6,857 bases of DNA from Candidatus Dojkabacteria bacterium CG_4_10_14_0_2_um_filter_Dojkabacteria_WS6_41_15 (GCA_002793355.1 PFQB01000099.1:1-6857); one strand, 5' to 3'; numbered from the stretch's first letter, positions 1-5,474 are shown. Program-made: numbers and translations. The notes: generated by a model from the letters alone, not told the origin.

Positions 1-50
1 CATATATTTTACCAAACATATTAGTCTGTTTTCTTAGAAAACTGTCTTAA

Positions 51-431
51 TATATCGGGTACCTGTCACACATCACCATCTCCGGTTTTACAAACATTGG
101 GATTCTAGGAACCAACACGACAATCCAGAATCGAGTCGTCACCCAATTTCTCAGCAAGAAAATACAGATTTCGTTACCAAACGAAAAAAACCGAATTGTT
201 TTAGGAAAAATTATCCTCAGAATAATTGCAGGAAGGTCCGCGAAAAAAGACAAAGCGTTGTTAATTGAAATTTGTACCGAACTAATTAACAAAGGTGCCG
301 AAGCTGTTCTACTTGCTTGCACGGAACTCCCTCTTATAGTTTCTCAGAAGGACTGCGCATTCCCAATCATTGACTGCAATTCTTTCTTTGCAGAGAAGAC
401 CGCAGAATACGCAATAATCAAAGATCACTAG
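51..431 (+). pseudogene. C-terminal fragment of an aspartate/glutamate racemase family protein
   Basis: The open frame ends in TAG at 429-431 and encodes 126 residues with no ATG, GTG or TTG in the first part. It matches the C-terminal half of the Asp/Glu/hydantoin racemase family: a FTNIGILGT strand-loop near residues 13-21, an LPNE stretch near 42-45, and the second catalytic cysteine in the ACTELPL motif (Cys90). Family members interconvert L- and D-acidic amino acids with two cysteines and are usually about 230 residues, so the half with the first cysteine is missing. A window-edge cut does not explain this: this frame has a stop at 48-50, and the other two + frames have stops at 22-24 and 35-37. 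I infer a decayed remnant, although a frameshift or sequencing error close to base 50 is possible. Its stop lies 4 bases from the convergent SDR stop. Confidence 0.7.
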
Positions 432-435
432 CAAA

Positions 436-1188
436 TCAGTCCAAACTGCTCAAATGACTTCCCCCATTAACATATAAGAGGTTGCCGTTAAGAAATTTGT
501 GAGGATCGTTTACAAAAATCATGACTGCATCGGCAACATCTTCTGGTGTTGCTACTCGTTTCATCGGATTGTTATCGGCAAATTTCTGCCAAAGTGCATC
601 ATCCTTTTCTAGTGGTCCCCAATTCGCAGTTCTAACTTGACCAGGCATAACCGCATTAACACGAATTCCGTATGGGGGCAAATGAAATGCCATTGCTTTT
701 GCAAAGGCGTTTGTGGCTGCAGTAGCAATTGCGTACGACAAAACTTCGGGACTTGGCTTTTCGTCTGCACTGCTCGATATAATAATCACATTCGCATTCT
801 CACTTTGTTTTAACAGGGGAATTGCATATTTTGTTGCCAACCATGCGCCATGAAGCTTGATATCCATTGCAAGTTTCCACTCGGCAAAGCTTGCGTCTTC
901 CATCCGCTTATCGACACTGAAGGCTGCATTATTAACCAAAACGTCTAAGTGCCCAAACTGTTTTTCGACTGATTCCATAAGTTGAGAAACACTATGCTCG
1001 TTAGTAACATCAACTTCATGCAAGAATGATTCTCCTCCGTTCTTATTAATCTCATTTATTGTCGACTGCCCTCCAGCCTTATCCGTACAATAAGTAACAT
1101 AGACAACGTACCCATCTTTCGCCAATCGAATCGCTATAGCCTGGCCAATTCCTTTTGATGAGCCCGTAACAACTGCTACTTTTTTCAT
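436..1188 (-). CDS. SDR family oxidoreductase with altered catalytic tetrad
   Basis: A 250-residue classical short-chain dehydrogenase/reductase with a Rossmann fold, presumably a soluble NAD(P)-dependent oxidoreductase; the substrate cannot be read from sequence. Visible motifs are the nucleotide-binding TGSSKGIG at 8-15 (Lys12 hints at NADPH), NNAA at 86-89 in place of NNAG, the serine strand IISSS with Ser139, the active-site Tyr152, the MPG turn at 181-183 and the terminal NGG at 241-243. The usual YxxxK reads YAIAT, so position 156 is Thr (codon ACT), and the tetrad Asn position is Lys111 (codon AAG). Length, fold signatures and ending are normal, so this does not look like general decay. 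ATG at 1188 is preceded by a TATAAT box and no Shine-Dalgarno; no other start lies in frame before a stop. The protein could be a non-catalytic or substrate-restricted SDR. Family confidence is high, activity uncertain. Confidence 0.93.
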   Translation of the reverse strand: MKKVAVVTGSSKGIGQAIAIRLAKDGYVVYVTYCTDKAGGQSTINEINKNGGESFLHEVDVTNEHSVSQLMESVEKQFGHLDVLVNNAAFSVDKRMEDASFAEWKLAMDIKLHGAWLATKYAIPLLKQSENANVIIISSSADEKPSPEVLSYAIATAATNAFAKAMAFHLPPYGIRVNAVMPGQVRTANWGPLEKDDALWQKFADNNPMKRVATPEDVADAVMIFVNDPHKFLNGNLLYVNGGSHLSSLD

Positions 1189-1204
1189 AAAATTCGCTCG
1201 ATAA

Positions 1205-1210
1205 ATTATA
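1205..1210 (-). promoter_or_regulatory. -10 box for the minus-strand SDR gene
   Basis: On the minus strand there is a perfect TATAAT hexamer 16 bases before the ATG at 1188, which would give a leader of only about 10 bases. No convincing -35 hexamer lies 16-18 bases upstream. A plus-strand TATGAT at 1209-1214 overlaps it. Confidence 0.5.
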
Positions 1211-1257
1211 TGATATTGTACATTAGTACCTCCATGTTCACACGAGCGCAGCGCACT

Positions 1258-1372
1258 AAAAGAGCTCGCTTAAGCTGAATCCTGCATGAGGATTAACCTG
1301 TCCGCCAACAGGTTCTTGTGTCAACGCTCCGCCCAAAAAACAAGCAAATATCTGTGCTTAAGCCCTCATAAT
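1258..1372 (-). ncRNA. Candidate structured RNA, multi-branched (strand tentative)
   Basis: Three inverted repeats abut without gaps: AATCCT/AGGATT (1278-1283 with 1289-1294), AACCTGT/ACAGGTT (1295-1301 with 1308-1314) and CTTGT/ACAAG (1315-1319 with 1340-1344). They are enclosed by two copies of the self-complementary GCTTAAGC (1268-1275 and 1356-1363), which can pair as an 8-bp closing stem. Three more bases can pair outside it (1262-1264 with 1365-1367). The minus strand is favoured because a TACAAT box (1384-1379) lies just upstream and a TTTT run (1261-1258) follows the closing stem. It may be a small RNA or a 5' regulatory leader for the SDR whose ATG is 70 bases further on. I do not recognise the family, and a DNA-level palindromic element is an alternative. 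Confidence 0.32.
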
Positions 1373-1467
1373 CAACTAATTGTAAGTCAATATAATTTGC
1401 TACTGCCGGTGCATATATCATAATGAGCAGTTAAATTAATTTTTCTTCTTACGCCAATCATAACCGA

Positions 1468-1497
1468 TTTACGTCAAAAGAAAAGACATTGTATACT
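1468..1497 (+). promoter_or_regulatory. Promoter of ogt
   Basis: TTTACG (1468-1473) is separated by 18 bases from TATACT (1492-1497). The expected transcription start falls at about 1503-1504, on the GTG start codon itself, so the message would be leaderless. No Shine-Dalgarno is present. Confidence 0.5.
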
Positions 1498-1502
1498 TAT
1501 TC

Positions 1503-1808
1503 GTGGCAGAAACATTTACCACCAAAATTTACGAGGTTGCAAAACATATTCCTAAAGGGAAGGTAGCAACGTACAAGCAGATCGCAGCGCTTGCAGGAAA
1601 TCCAAAAGCGTATCGAGCTGTCGGTAATGCGATGAAGAATAACCCAGACATGCGAATTGTGCCCTGTCATCGTGTCGTGGGAGAAGACGGAAAAATGCAT
1701 GGCTATTCTGCAGGCAAGGGAATCTCTTCCAAGATACAACGACTTAGAGAAGAAGGCGTAGAAGTTGAACAAGGGATAGTAGATTTAAAGAAATATAAAT
1801 GGACATAG
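1503..1808 (+). CDS. ogt: Single-domain methylated-DNA--protein-cysteine methyltransferase
   Basis: A 101-residue protein corresponding to the DNA-binding and active-site domain of O6-alkylguanine-DNA alkyltransferases, which move the alkyl group from O6-alkylguanine to their own cysteine in a suicide reaction. It shows the helix-turn-helix with RAVG (38-41) supplying the arginine finger, the NNP turn (46-48), the active-site PCHRV motif (54-58) with acceptor Cys55, and the GYSAG loop (67-71) of the substrate pocket. Cys55 is present, which separates it from alkyltransferase-like proteins that carry Trp there. It lacks the N-terminal domain of the roughly 160-180-residue Ogt/Ada proteins; stand-alone domains of this size are known in the family. 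The start is GTG at 1503; an ATG start would lie inside the domain. It is transcribed alone, divergently from the SDR. Confidence 0.93.
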   Translation: MAETFTTKIYEVAKHIPKGKVATYKQIAALAGNPKAYRAVGNAMKNNPDMRIVPCHRVVGEDGKMHGYSAGKGISSKIQRLREEGVEVEQGIVDLKKYKWT

Positions 1809-1846
1809 ATAATTACGGACTTTACTTATTGTTTCACTTGTAAGCT

Positions 1847-1872
1847 TTCCTAGTCCATTCGTAACCTAGGAA
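1847..1872. repeat. Inverted repeat TTCCTAG / CTAGGAA
   Basis: A perfect 7-bp inverted repeat (1847-1853 and 1866-1872) with a 12-base centre lies between ogt and the ribbon-helix-helix gene. No T tract follows, so it is a poor terminator. It sits about 58 bases upstream of the -35 box of that gene, so it could be an operator half-site pair. Confidence 0.35.
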
Positions 1873-1929
1873 TACTCCATCACTATGAGCATTTAATGAG
1901 AGCTATCTATGTTTACAACTCCTTGTTGC

Positions 1930-1958
1930 TTGACAACCACTTCAACCGGGTGTAGCAT
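1930..1958 (+). promoter_or_regulatory. Promoter of the ribbon-helix-helix gene
   Basis: A perfect TTGACA (1930-1935) is followed after 17 bases by TAGCAT (1953-1958), a 4/6 match to TATAAT. The predicted transcription start is about 1965, immediately before ATG 1966. This supports the short gene model and a leaderless message. Confidence 0.5.
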
Positions 1959-1965
1959 TTACAGT

Positions 1966-2145
1966 ATGGCAACCAATACAAAGCAACGTGTCACCCTTTT
2001 CCTCCATCCTGATTTATTAACGCAATCGAAAGTCCAAGCTATTGTCGAGGGGATCACCCTCACATCTTTGGTAGAATTTGCTTTGGTACAGTATCTCCCC
2101 AAGGTTACCGTCATAAACAAACCTGACATTATCAAGAAGAAATAA
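1966..2145 (+). CDS. Ribbon-helix-helix domain protein
   Basis: A 59-residue basic protein. Residues 7-17 (QRVTLFLHPDL) have the alternating pattern of the DNA-contacting beta strand of ribbon-helix-helix regulators. They are followed by two predicted helices (about 18-29 and 32-45, the second starting TLTSLVEFALVQYL) and a short basic tail ending KKK. Such proteins bind operator DNA as intertwined dimers, either as stand-alone regulators or as antitoxins. No toxin gene adjoins it: the next gene is a membrane protein, so I favour a stand-alone or truncated-type regulator. The frame extends upstream to an ATG at 1909, but those 19 residues are Thr/Cys-rich and unlike a domain, and the -35/-10 pair falls inside them, so ATG 1966 is preferred. 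The targets are unknown. Confidence 0.7.
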   Translation: MATNTKQRVTLFLHPDLLTQSKVQAIVEGITLTSLVEFALVQYLPKVTVINKPDIIKKK

Positions 2146-2185
2146 CTTTACACAAAAAGCGGGAATGTGCACAGTAATTAGTACT

Positions 2186-2191
2186 TATCAT
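2186..2191 (+). promoter_or_regulatory. Possible -10 box for the YggT-family gene
   Basis: TATCAT is a 5/6 match to TATAAT and lies 16 bases before the ATG at 2208, which would leave a leader of about 10 bases without a Shine-Dalgarno. No good -35 hexamer is visible. The assignment is weak. Confidence 0.3.
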
Positions 2192-2207
2192 TTTAGCAAC
2201 AAAAAAT

Positions 2208-2603
2208 ATGGATCAAATTAAAGAAATTATCACAACGAAGGGAGTAAATAACAACACAGCAAATGTTGTTACTGCAGAAGAAAAAGCAACTTCAATGCAA
2301 ACGACTCAATATGTAGTCTATTTTATATTCGGTATATTAGAAGCACTTCTAGCCTTTCGATTGATCTGGAAACTTACCGGTGCATCACTTTCTAGCGGTT
2401 TTGTAAGTGGGATTTATGGCATCACCAGTATTTTCATTTTGCCCTTTGAAGGCATCTTTCACCGAGCAGTTGCACAAGGAATAGAAACCGTTGCAGTTTT
2501 TGAACCATCAACGTTAGTAGCAATTATGGTCTACGCATTGCTTGGCTGGGGAATAGTCAAATTAGTCGCCATTCTATCAGGCGAAAAGCAGGAACTTGAG
2601 TAA
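2208..2603 (+). CDS. YggT family membrane protein
   Basis: A 131-residue protein with a soluble, polar N-terminus (1-33) followed by hydrophobic segments near 35-56, 64-82 and 99-123. YggT-family signatures are visible: Arg51 within the first membrane helix (AFRLIWKLTGA), the FVSGIYGIT stretch at 65-73, and ILPFEGIFHR at 77-86, matching the family's IYxlTdpflxPFrgif pattern. The family is widespread, often found next to cell-division or envelope genes, and has been linked to osmotic tolerance and membrane organisation in some bacteria, but has no settled biochemical role. The gene is followed after 36 bases by a second small membrane protein and probably cotranscribed with it. ATG 2208 is the first in-frame start and gives the expected N-terminal extension. 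Confidence 0.8.
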   Translation: MDQIKEIITTKGVNNNTANVVTAEEKATSMQTTQYVVYFIFGILEALLAFRLIWKLTGASLSSGFVSGIYGITSIFILPFEGIFHRAVAQGIETVAVFEPSTLVAIMVYALLGWGIVKLVAILSGEKQELE

Positions 2604-2629
2604 ACGTTCCTCTTGAATAATATTTTATT

Positions 2630-2633
2630 GGAG
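2630..2633 (+). promoter_or_regulatory. Shine-Dalgarno GGAG deciding the start of the next gene
   Basis: GGAG followed by six adenines precedes ATG 2640 at ideal spacing. It rules out the upstream in-frame TTG at 2613 and is one of only two strong Shine-Dalgarno sequences in the window, consistent with an internal gene of an operon. Confidence 0.75.
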
Positions 2634-2639
2634 AAAAAA

Positions 2640-2888
2640 ATGTCATTTATATATTGGATTGTATTCGGCTTAATTGCCGGAAGTATTGCTAATTTTCTGT
2701 CACCAAGTGCACAAGGCGGTATACTAGGTTCTATCTTCTTAGGTATTATCGGTGCCGTTGTTGGTGGCTATTTTGGAGAGATGTTCTTCGGGGTTGGGGT
2801 GACTGGTTTTAATGTTAAATCTTTCACAGTAGCCGTATTAGGGGCTTTATTAGTACTCTTTATTGGCAGAATGATAATGCGAGGATAG
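2640..2888 (+). CDS. GlsB/YeaQ/YmgE family stress-response membrane protein
   Basis: An 82-residue, almost wholly hydrophobic protein with three predicted membrane helices (about 3-20, 27-45 and 62-79) separated by short loops. Glycine-rich helices and the pattern GLIAGSIANFL (10-20), GGILGSIFLGIIGAVVGG (26-43) and a final GALLVLFIGR (68-77) are typical of the transglycosylase-associated protein family. Members are general-stress-induced inner-membrane proteins of unknown biochemical function; the transglycosylase name is historical, and no catalytic residues are present. Its length is normal for the family. It follows the YggT gene by 36 bases with its own Shine-Dalgarno, so the two likely share a transcript. 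It is followed by a palindrome and a small helical-protein gene. Confidence 0.85.
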   Translation: MSFIYWIVFGLIAGSIANFLSPSAQGGILGSIFLGIIGAVVGGYFGEMFFGVGVTGFNVKSFTVAVLGALLVLFIGRMIMRG

Positions 2889-2889
2889 T

Positions 2890-2899
2890 TGTCGCGACA
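2890..2899. repeat. Palindrome TGTCGCGACA upstream of the small helical gene
   Basis: A perfect 10-bp palindrome, two bases after the preceding stop codon. A second TGTCG half (2905-2909) follows, so CGACA/TGTCG (2895-2899 with 2905-2909) can also form a 5-bp hairpin. The same 11 bases, TTGTCGCGACA, recur at 4329-4339. It may be an operator. Confidence 0.4.
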
Positions 2900-2936
2900 T
2901 AAAGTGTCGACGAAAAATAAATTTATGTAGTTAATT

Positions 2937-3173
2937 ATGACTGAAACATTATTTGAAAAGTTAAAAGCAAAAATTGCAGAAGCTCGAGCGACTTTAGATG
3001 AAAATGCTAAAGAGCGGGCAAACGCACAATTCAAGGCGGATGTAGAAGCGCAACTTGCTGCAATGGGAACTTTAATGAACGAGATGCAAGGTAAGAGTGA
3101 AGAAGTCGCTGACACATATTTGCAAAAAACCAATGATGCTATTGTAAAGCTCGAAGAATTGCTTAAGAAGTAA
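2937..3173 (+). CDS. Small acidic all-helical protein of unknown function
   Basis: A 78-residue protein dominated by Ala, Glu, Lys and Leu, with no Pro, Cys or Trp and no signal peptide or membrane segment. It should fold as two or three long helices, with probable coiled coils at about 4-34 and 55-77 and a break near the glycines at 44 and 52. I do not recognise the family. Start ATG 2937 is the first in frame and there is no Shine-Dalgarno. It lies 48 bases after the YeaQ-like gene on the same strand, so it may be part of the same cluster or have its own promoter next to the TGTCGCGACA palindrome. Coding status is supported by a regular helical composition and convincing codon use, not by homology. 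It could be a stress-associated or nucleoid/envelope-associated small protein. Confidence 0.7.
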   Translation: MTETLFEKLKAKIAEARATLDENAKERANAQFKADVEAQLAAMGTLMNEMQGKSEEVADTYLQKTNDAIVKLEELLKK

Positions 3174-3197
3174 ATGCTAGCGTTAGAAAGAGTTCGA

Positions 3198-3242
3198 TTT
3201 TGAACGTACGTCACCAAAGTGCTCCAGGAGCCAAGTTCAAAA
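3198..3242. repeat. Inverted repeat TTTTGAAC / GTTCAAAA with inner GCTCC/GGAGC
   Basis: An 8-bp inverted repeat (3198-3205 with 3235-3242) encloses a second compact palindrome, GCTCCAGGAGC (3221-3231). The right arm ends 3 bases before the extended -10 of the downstream gene. There is no T tract on the + side, so a terminator for the upstream gene is unlikely; an operator is more plausible. Confidence 0.4.
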
Positions 3243-3245
3243 AAA

Positions 3246-3254
3246 TGCTATAGT
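3246..3254 (+). promoter_or_regulatory. Extended -10 promoter of the MgtC/DUF4010 gene
   Basis: TGCTATAGT matches the extended -10 pattern TGnTATAAT with one mismatch. No -35 is apparent, as is common for extended -10 promoters. The ATG at 3260 begins 5 bases after the box, so the transcript would start at the start codon. Confidence 0.5.
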
Positions 3255-3259
3255 AAAGC

Positions 3260-4627
3260 ATGAACAATTACACTGTACTGATTCCAATTCTGCTTTCATC
3301 AATTATGGGCTTTACCAATTACCTCAAAGGTATGCGGGAAGAGTCAACTTCGATGAAGTCTTCATTGATTGGTGGGGTAAGGACATTCTTTTTGCTTTCA
3401 TTGGCTGGGTTACTATCTGGATGGTTGTATACGTCAGGAAATTTAAGTTATGCGTTGCTATTGTCCATATCTGTATTCTTTTTAATAGTTGGCTACTTTA
3501 TTGTAACCGCTGCGCAGGACAAAAACGCCTCGTTTTCTGACGAGCTTTCAGCAATTTTAGCCCATTTGCTCTCGTTTCTTTGGGTAGCAAGTGCATTACC
3601 ACAACCCATACTTGTAGCGGTATTCGTTTCAACAATATTTATACTTGAGCAGCGAGAGTTTTTGGTTTCGCTCAAGGAGAAGGTAAATGTTAAGGAGTTT
3701 TCTCAGATTATTATCTTCCTTGTTATTGCGTTGATAGTTCTGCCATTTTTGCCCAATACTAACTTTGCTTTGCGAGATGTCGGAATCGATCCTGCAATCT
3801 TTGGAATTACCAACGGAGCAGTAGCAAAGTTGGCCGTTCTTGGCTTGTTCAACCCCTATAAATTATGGTTCTTCGTCGTCTTTGTATCAGGATTGGACAT
3901 AATTGGGTACTTGTTTAAGAAGGCAATGTCAGGATCAACATCAACCATACTTTCTGCAATGATTGGCGGTTTTGTTTCTTCGACTTCAACCACCATTGGC
4001 TTAGCGCAAAAAAGCAAAACGAGCTCAAACGTCTACCAACTAGTTGCAGGGGCGTTGCTTGCAAACGTCATTAGTTTTGTACAGATTACGATTTTAATCG
4101 CACCGATTTCCATTGGGTTGCTCCGTACAGTCTCTCCCTTCTTGCTGACACTGATACTGGTAGGGACAATTGCTGCAATAATAATTCTACAGAAAGAAAA
4201 GGTCGGTAACACTACAAAAGCAGAAAAAGCCCCAGAACCAAAAGCAAACCCCCTCCTCGTGGTAGATGAACCTGTCTTCCGCCTAGGTCCTGCAATAAAA
4301 TTTGCTTTCATCCTCACGCTGGTAAAGATTGTCGCGACAGTTTCTCTAGAGTTAATCGGCTCATCTGGTTTTATTCTCACTTCCTTTATCGCTTCTTTCA
4401 CAGGAATCGACGCGATCACCATTACTCTGGCCGAATTGTTTAATAAAGCAAGCGTTACTATGGCGATGGCAAGCTCAGTATTCATCTTGATTAACGGCGT
4501 TAACTTGGGCAGTAAAATGCTGTACACTATCCTGTCGGGCAGTAAGAGATTTTTCAATCTCTTCGCCTTAAATACAACAATTATGTTACTGGTTGCTACA
4601 ACAGTACAGTTATTATTCTCAAAATAA
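3260..4627 (+). CDS. MgtC/SapB family membrane protein with DUF4010 domain
   Basis: A 455-residue polytopic inner-membrane protein with about 12 hydrophobic helices. The N-terminal part (about 5-140) resembles the MgtC fold, with GMREE (24-28) where the family has GxERE and GGVRTFFLLSLAG (38-50) matching its GxRTxxL motif. The C-terminal part is DUF4010: FNPYKLWFFVVFVSGLDIIG (197-216), then GGFVSSTSTTIGLA (236-249) and GIDAITITLAEL (382-393). A polar linker (about 313-336, Lys/Glu/Pro-rich) joins two membrane blocks. MgtC relatives are tied to growth at low magnesium and to membrane homeostasis, but this fused class has no proven substrate. ATG 3260 fits the extended -10 box directly upstream. 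The next gene starts 4 bases after its stop. Membership is confident, function is not. Confidence 0.85.
   Translation: MNNYTVLIPILLSSIMGFTNYLKGMREESTSMKSSLIGGVRTFFLLSLAGLLSGWLYTSGNLSYALLLSISVFFLIVGYFIVTAAQDKNASFSDELSAILAHLLSFLWVASALPQPILVAVFVSTIFILEQREFLVSLKEKVNVKEFSQIIIFLVIALIVLPFLPNTNFALRDVGIDPAIFGITNGAVAKLAVLGLFNPYKLWFFVVFVSGLDIIGYLFKKAMSGSTSTILSAMIGGFVSSTSTTIGLAQKSKTSSNVYQLVAGALLANVISFVQITILIAPISIGLLRTVSPFLLTLILVGTIAAIIILQKEKVGNTTKAEKAPEPKANPLLVVDEPVFRLGPAIKFAFILTLVKIVATVSLELIGSSGFILTSFIASFTGIDAITITLAELFNKASVTMAMASSVFILINGVNLGSKMLYTILSGSKRFFNLFALNTTIMLLVATTVQLLFSK
4330..4339. repeat. Second copy of palindrome TGTCGCGACA, inside the DUF4010 gene
   Basis: Identical to the palindrome at 2890-2899, including the preceding T. 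It lies within codons for Ile-Val-Ala-Thr near residue 358 of the membrane protein. Codon constraint alone could have produced this copy. Confidence 0.4.
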
Positions 4628-4631
4628 ACGT

Positions 4632-5474
4632 ATGACCGCAAGTAAACAAAAAACAGTGTTGGTAACAGGGTGTTCATCAGGATTCGGCTACCTAATCGCA
4701 CTGACTTTTATTAGCAACGGCTGGAATGTTTATGGGACTGTGCGTGACGTTGCCAGGGAAAACGCGCAGAAACTTTTGAAAAAAGGAGTCAAGATTCTCA
4801 AGATGGATTTATCCAAGCCAGAAACAATCGTTGCAGCTATAAGCCAAATAAACACAGGCACGTTAGATGTGCTAGTCAACAATGCTGGCGTTGGCTTTCT
4901 AGAACCCGTGGAAGATTTCTCGGAGCAAGATATTCACTACCAATTTGAAGTGAATTTCTTCGGCGTTCATCGTATTATTAAGGAGATATTGCCCATGATG
5001 CGAAAACAAGGTCATGGAAGAATCATCAATATTAGCTCGCTAGCAGCGATTTCCACAACTGCCCTTTATGGTATTTACTCCGCGACAAAATCAGCACTTG
5101 AGGCGATGTCCGAGGCACTTAATTTGGAAGTTTCTAGGTGGAATATTTCAGTTTCCTTAGTTGAGCCGGGCAGTTTTGCCACAAACTTTGGAATGAATGC
5201 AAAACTGCCCGACAGCGCAATTAAAGACTCATCCTATGCAAAATTGATTGCCTACAATGCAAAGGTCCGCAGTAACCTTGACCAAAAAAGAAGCAGTCTT
5301 GACGTTTTCAGAAATCCTCAGAGAGTTGCCAACCTTGTATACAAGATTGCTTGCGCCAACAAACCCAAGTTTCGATACAAAATAGGCATCGACGCCTTTT
5401 TCACTTCACTTGCCGTAAAACTAGTTCCGTACCAGTTACGCTTAGCCATTCTTAAATGGGTCTATCGTTGGTAA
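4632..5474 (+). CDS. SDR family oxidoreductase with complete catalytic tetrad
   Basis: A 280-residue classical short-chain dehydrogenase/reductase. Visible motifs are TGCSSGFG (12-19) for the dinucleotide, Arg38 after the second strand favouring NADP(H), NNAG (83-86), and the tetrad Asn108, Ser136, Tyr149, Lys153 in YSATK. The EPGSFAT turn (179-185) marks the cofactor nicotinamide end. The C-terminal stretch (about 245-280), with FRYKIG and a final hydrophobic/aromatic helix, resembles the longer SDRs related to retinol or 17-beta-hydroxysteroid dehydrogenases, many of which are membrane-associated and act on lipophilic substrates; the actual substrate is unknown. The start is ATG 4632, 4 bases after the stop of the upstream membrane protein, with no Shine-Dalgarno, so translational coupling is likely. 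A TTG at 4593 would extend it into the upstream gene and is less credible. Confidence 0.93.
   Translation: MTASKQKTVLVTGCSSGFGYLIALTFISNGWNVYGTVRDVARENAQKLLKKGVKILKMDLSKPETIVAAISQINTGTLDVLVNNAGVGFLEPVEDFSEQDIHYQFEVNFFGVHRIIKEILPMMRKQGHGRIINISSLAAISTTALYGIYSATKSALEAMSEALNLEVSRWNISVSLVEPGSFATNFGMNAKLPDSAIKDSSYAKLIAYNAKVRSNLDQKRSSLDVFRNPQRVANLVYKIACANKPKFRYKIGIDAFFTSLAVKLVPYQLRLAILKWVYRW

Larger units (their letters stand above)
1189..1502. other. Divergent intergenic region of 314 bases
   Basis: No coding sequence is recognisable. The SDR-proximal end holds the minus-strand TATAAT (1205-1210) and the ogt-proximal end a plus-strand promoter (1468-1497). Between them, 1258-1372 contains a dense cluster of inverted repeats, described as a candidate structured RNA. 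The stretch 1385-1467 is AT-rich and shows nothing I can name. Confidence 0.7.

Noticed and set aside
1258..1372. Integron attC site, tRNA or tmRNA in the inverted-repeat cluster
   Set aside because: No attC core boxes, no tRNA-like T arm and no recognisable tag-peptide frame are present.
1909..1965. A 19-residue N-terminal extension of the ribbon-helix-helix protein starting at ATG 1909
   Set aside because: The extension is Thr/Cys-rich and unlike a domain, and a good -35/-10 pair (1930-1958) lies within it with the transcription start just before ATG 1966.
2613..2639. TTG start for the YeaQ-like gene
   Set aside because: GGAG at 2630-2633 is correctly spaced for ATG 2640, and the family begins directly with the first membrane helix there.
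4593..4631. TTG start for the second SDR overlapping the DUF4010 gene
   Set aside because: It would add 13 residues not typical of the family; ATG 4632 starts just ahead of the first Rossmann strand.
4033..4701. Long minus-strand open frame opposite the DUF4010 gene
   Set aside because: It is a shadow of the real gene: its translation has no family features and it runs across the boundary of two well-supported plus-strand genes.
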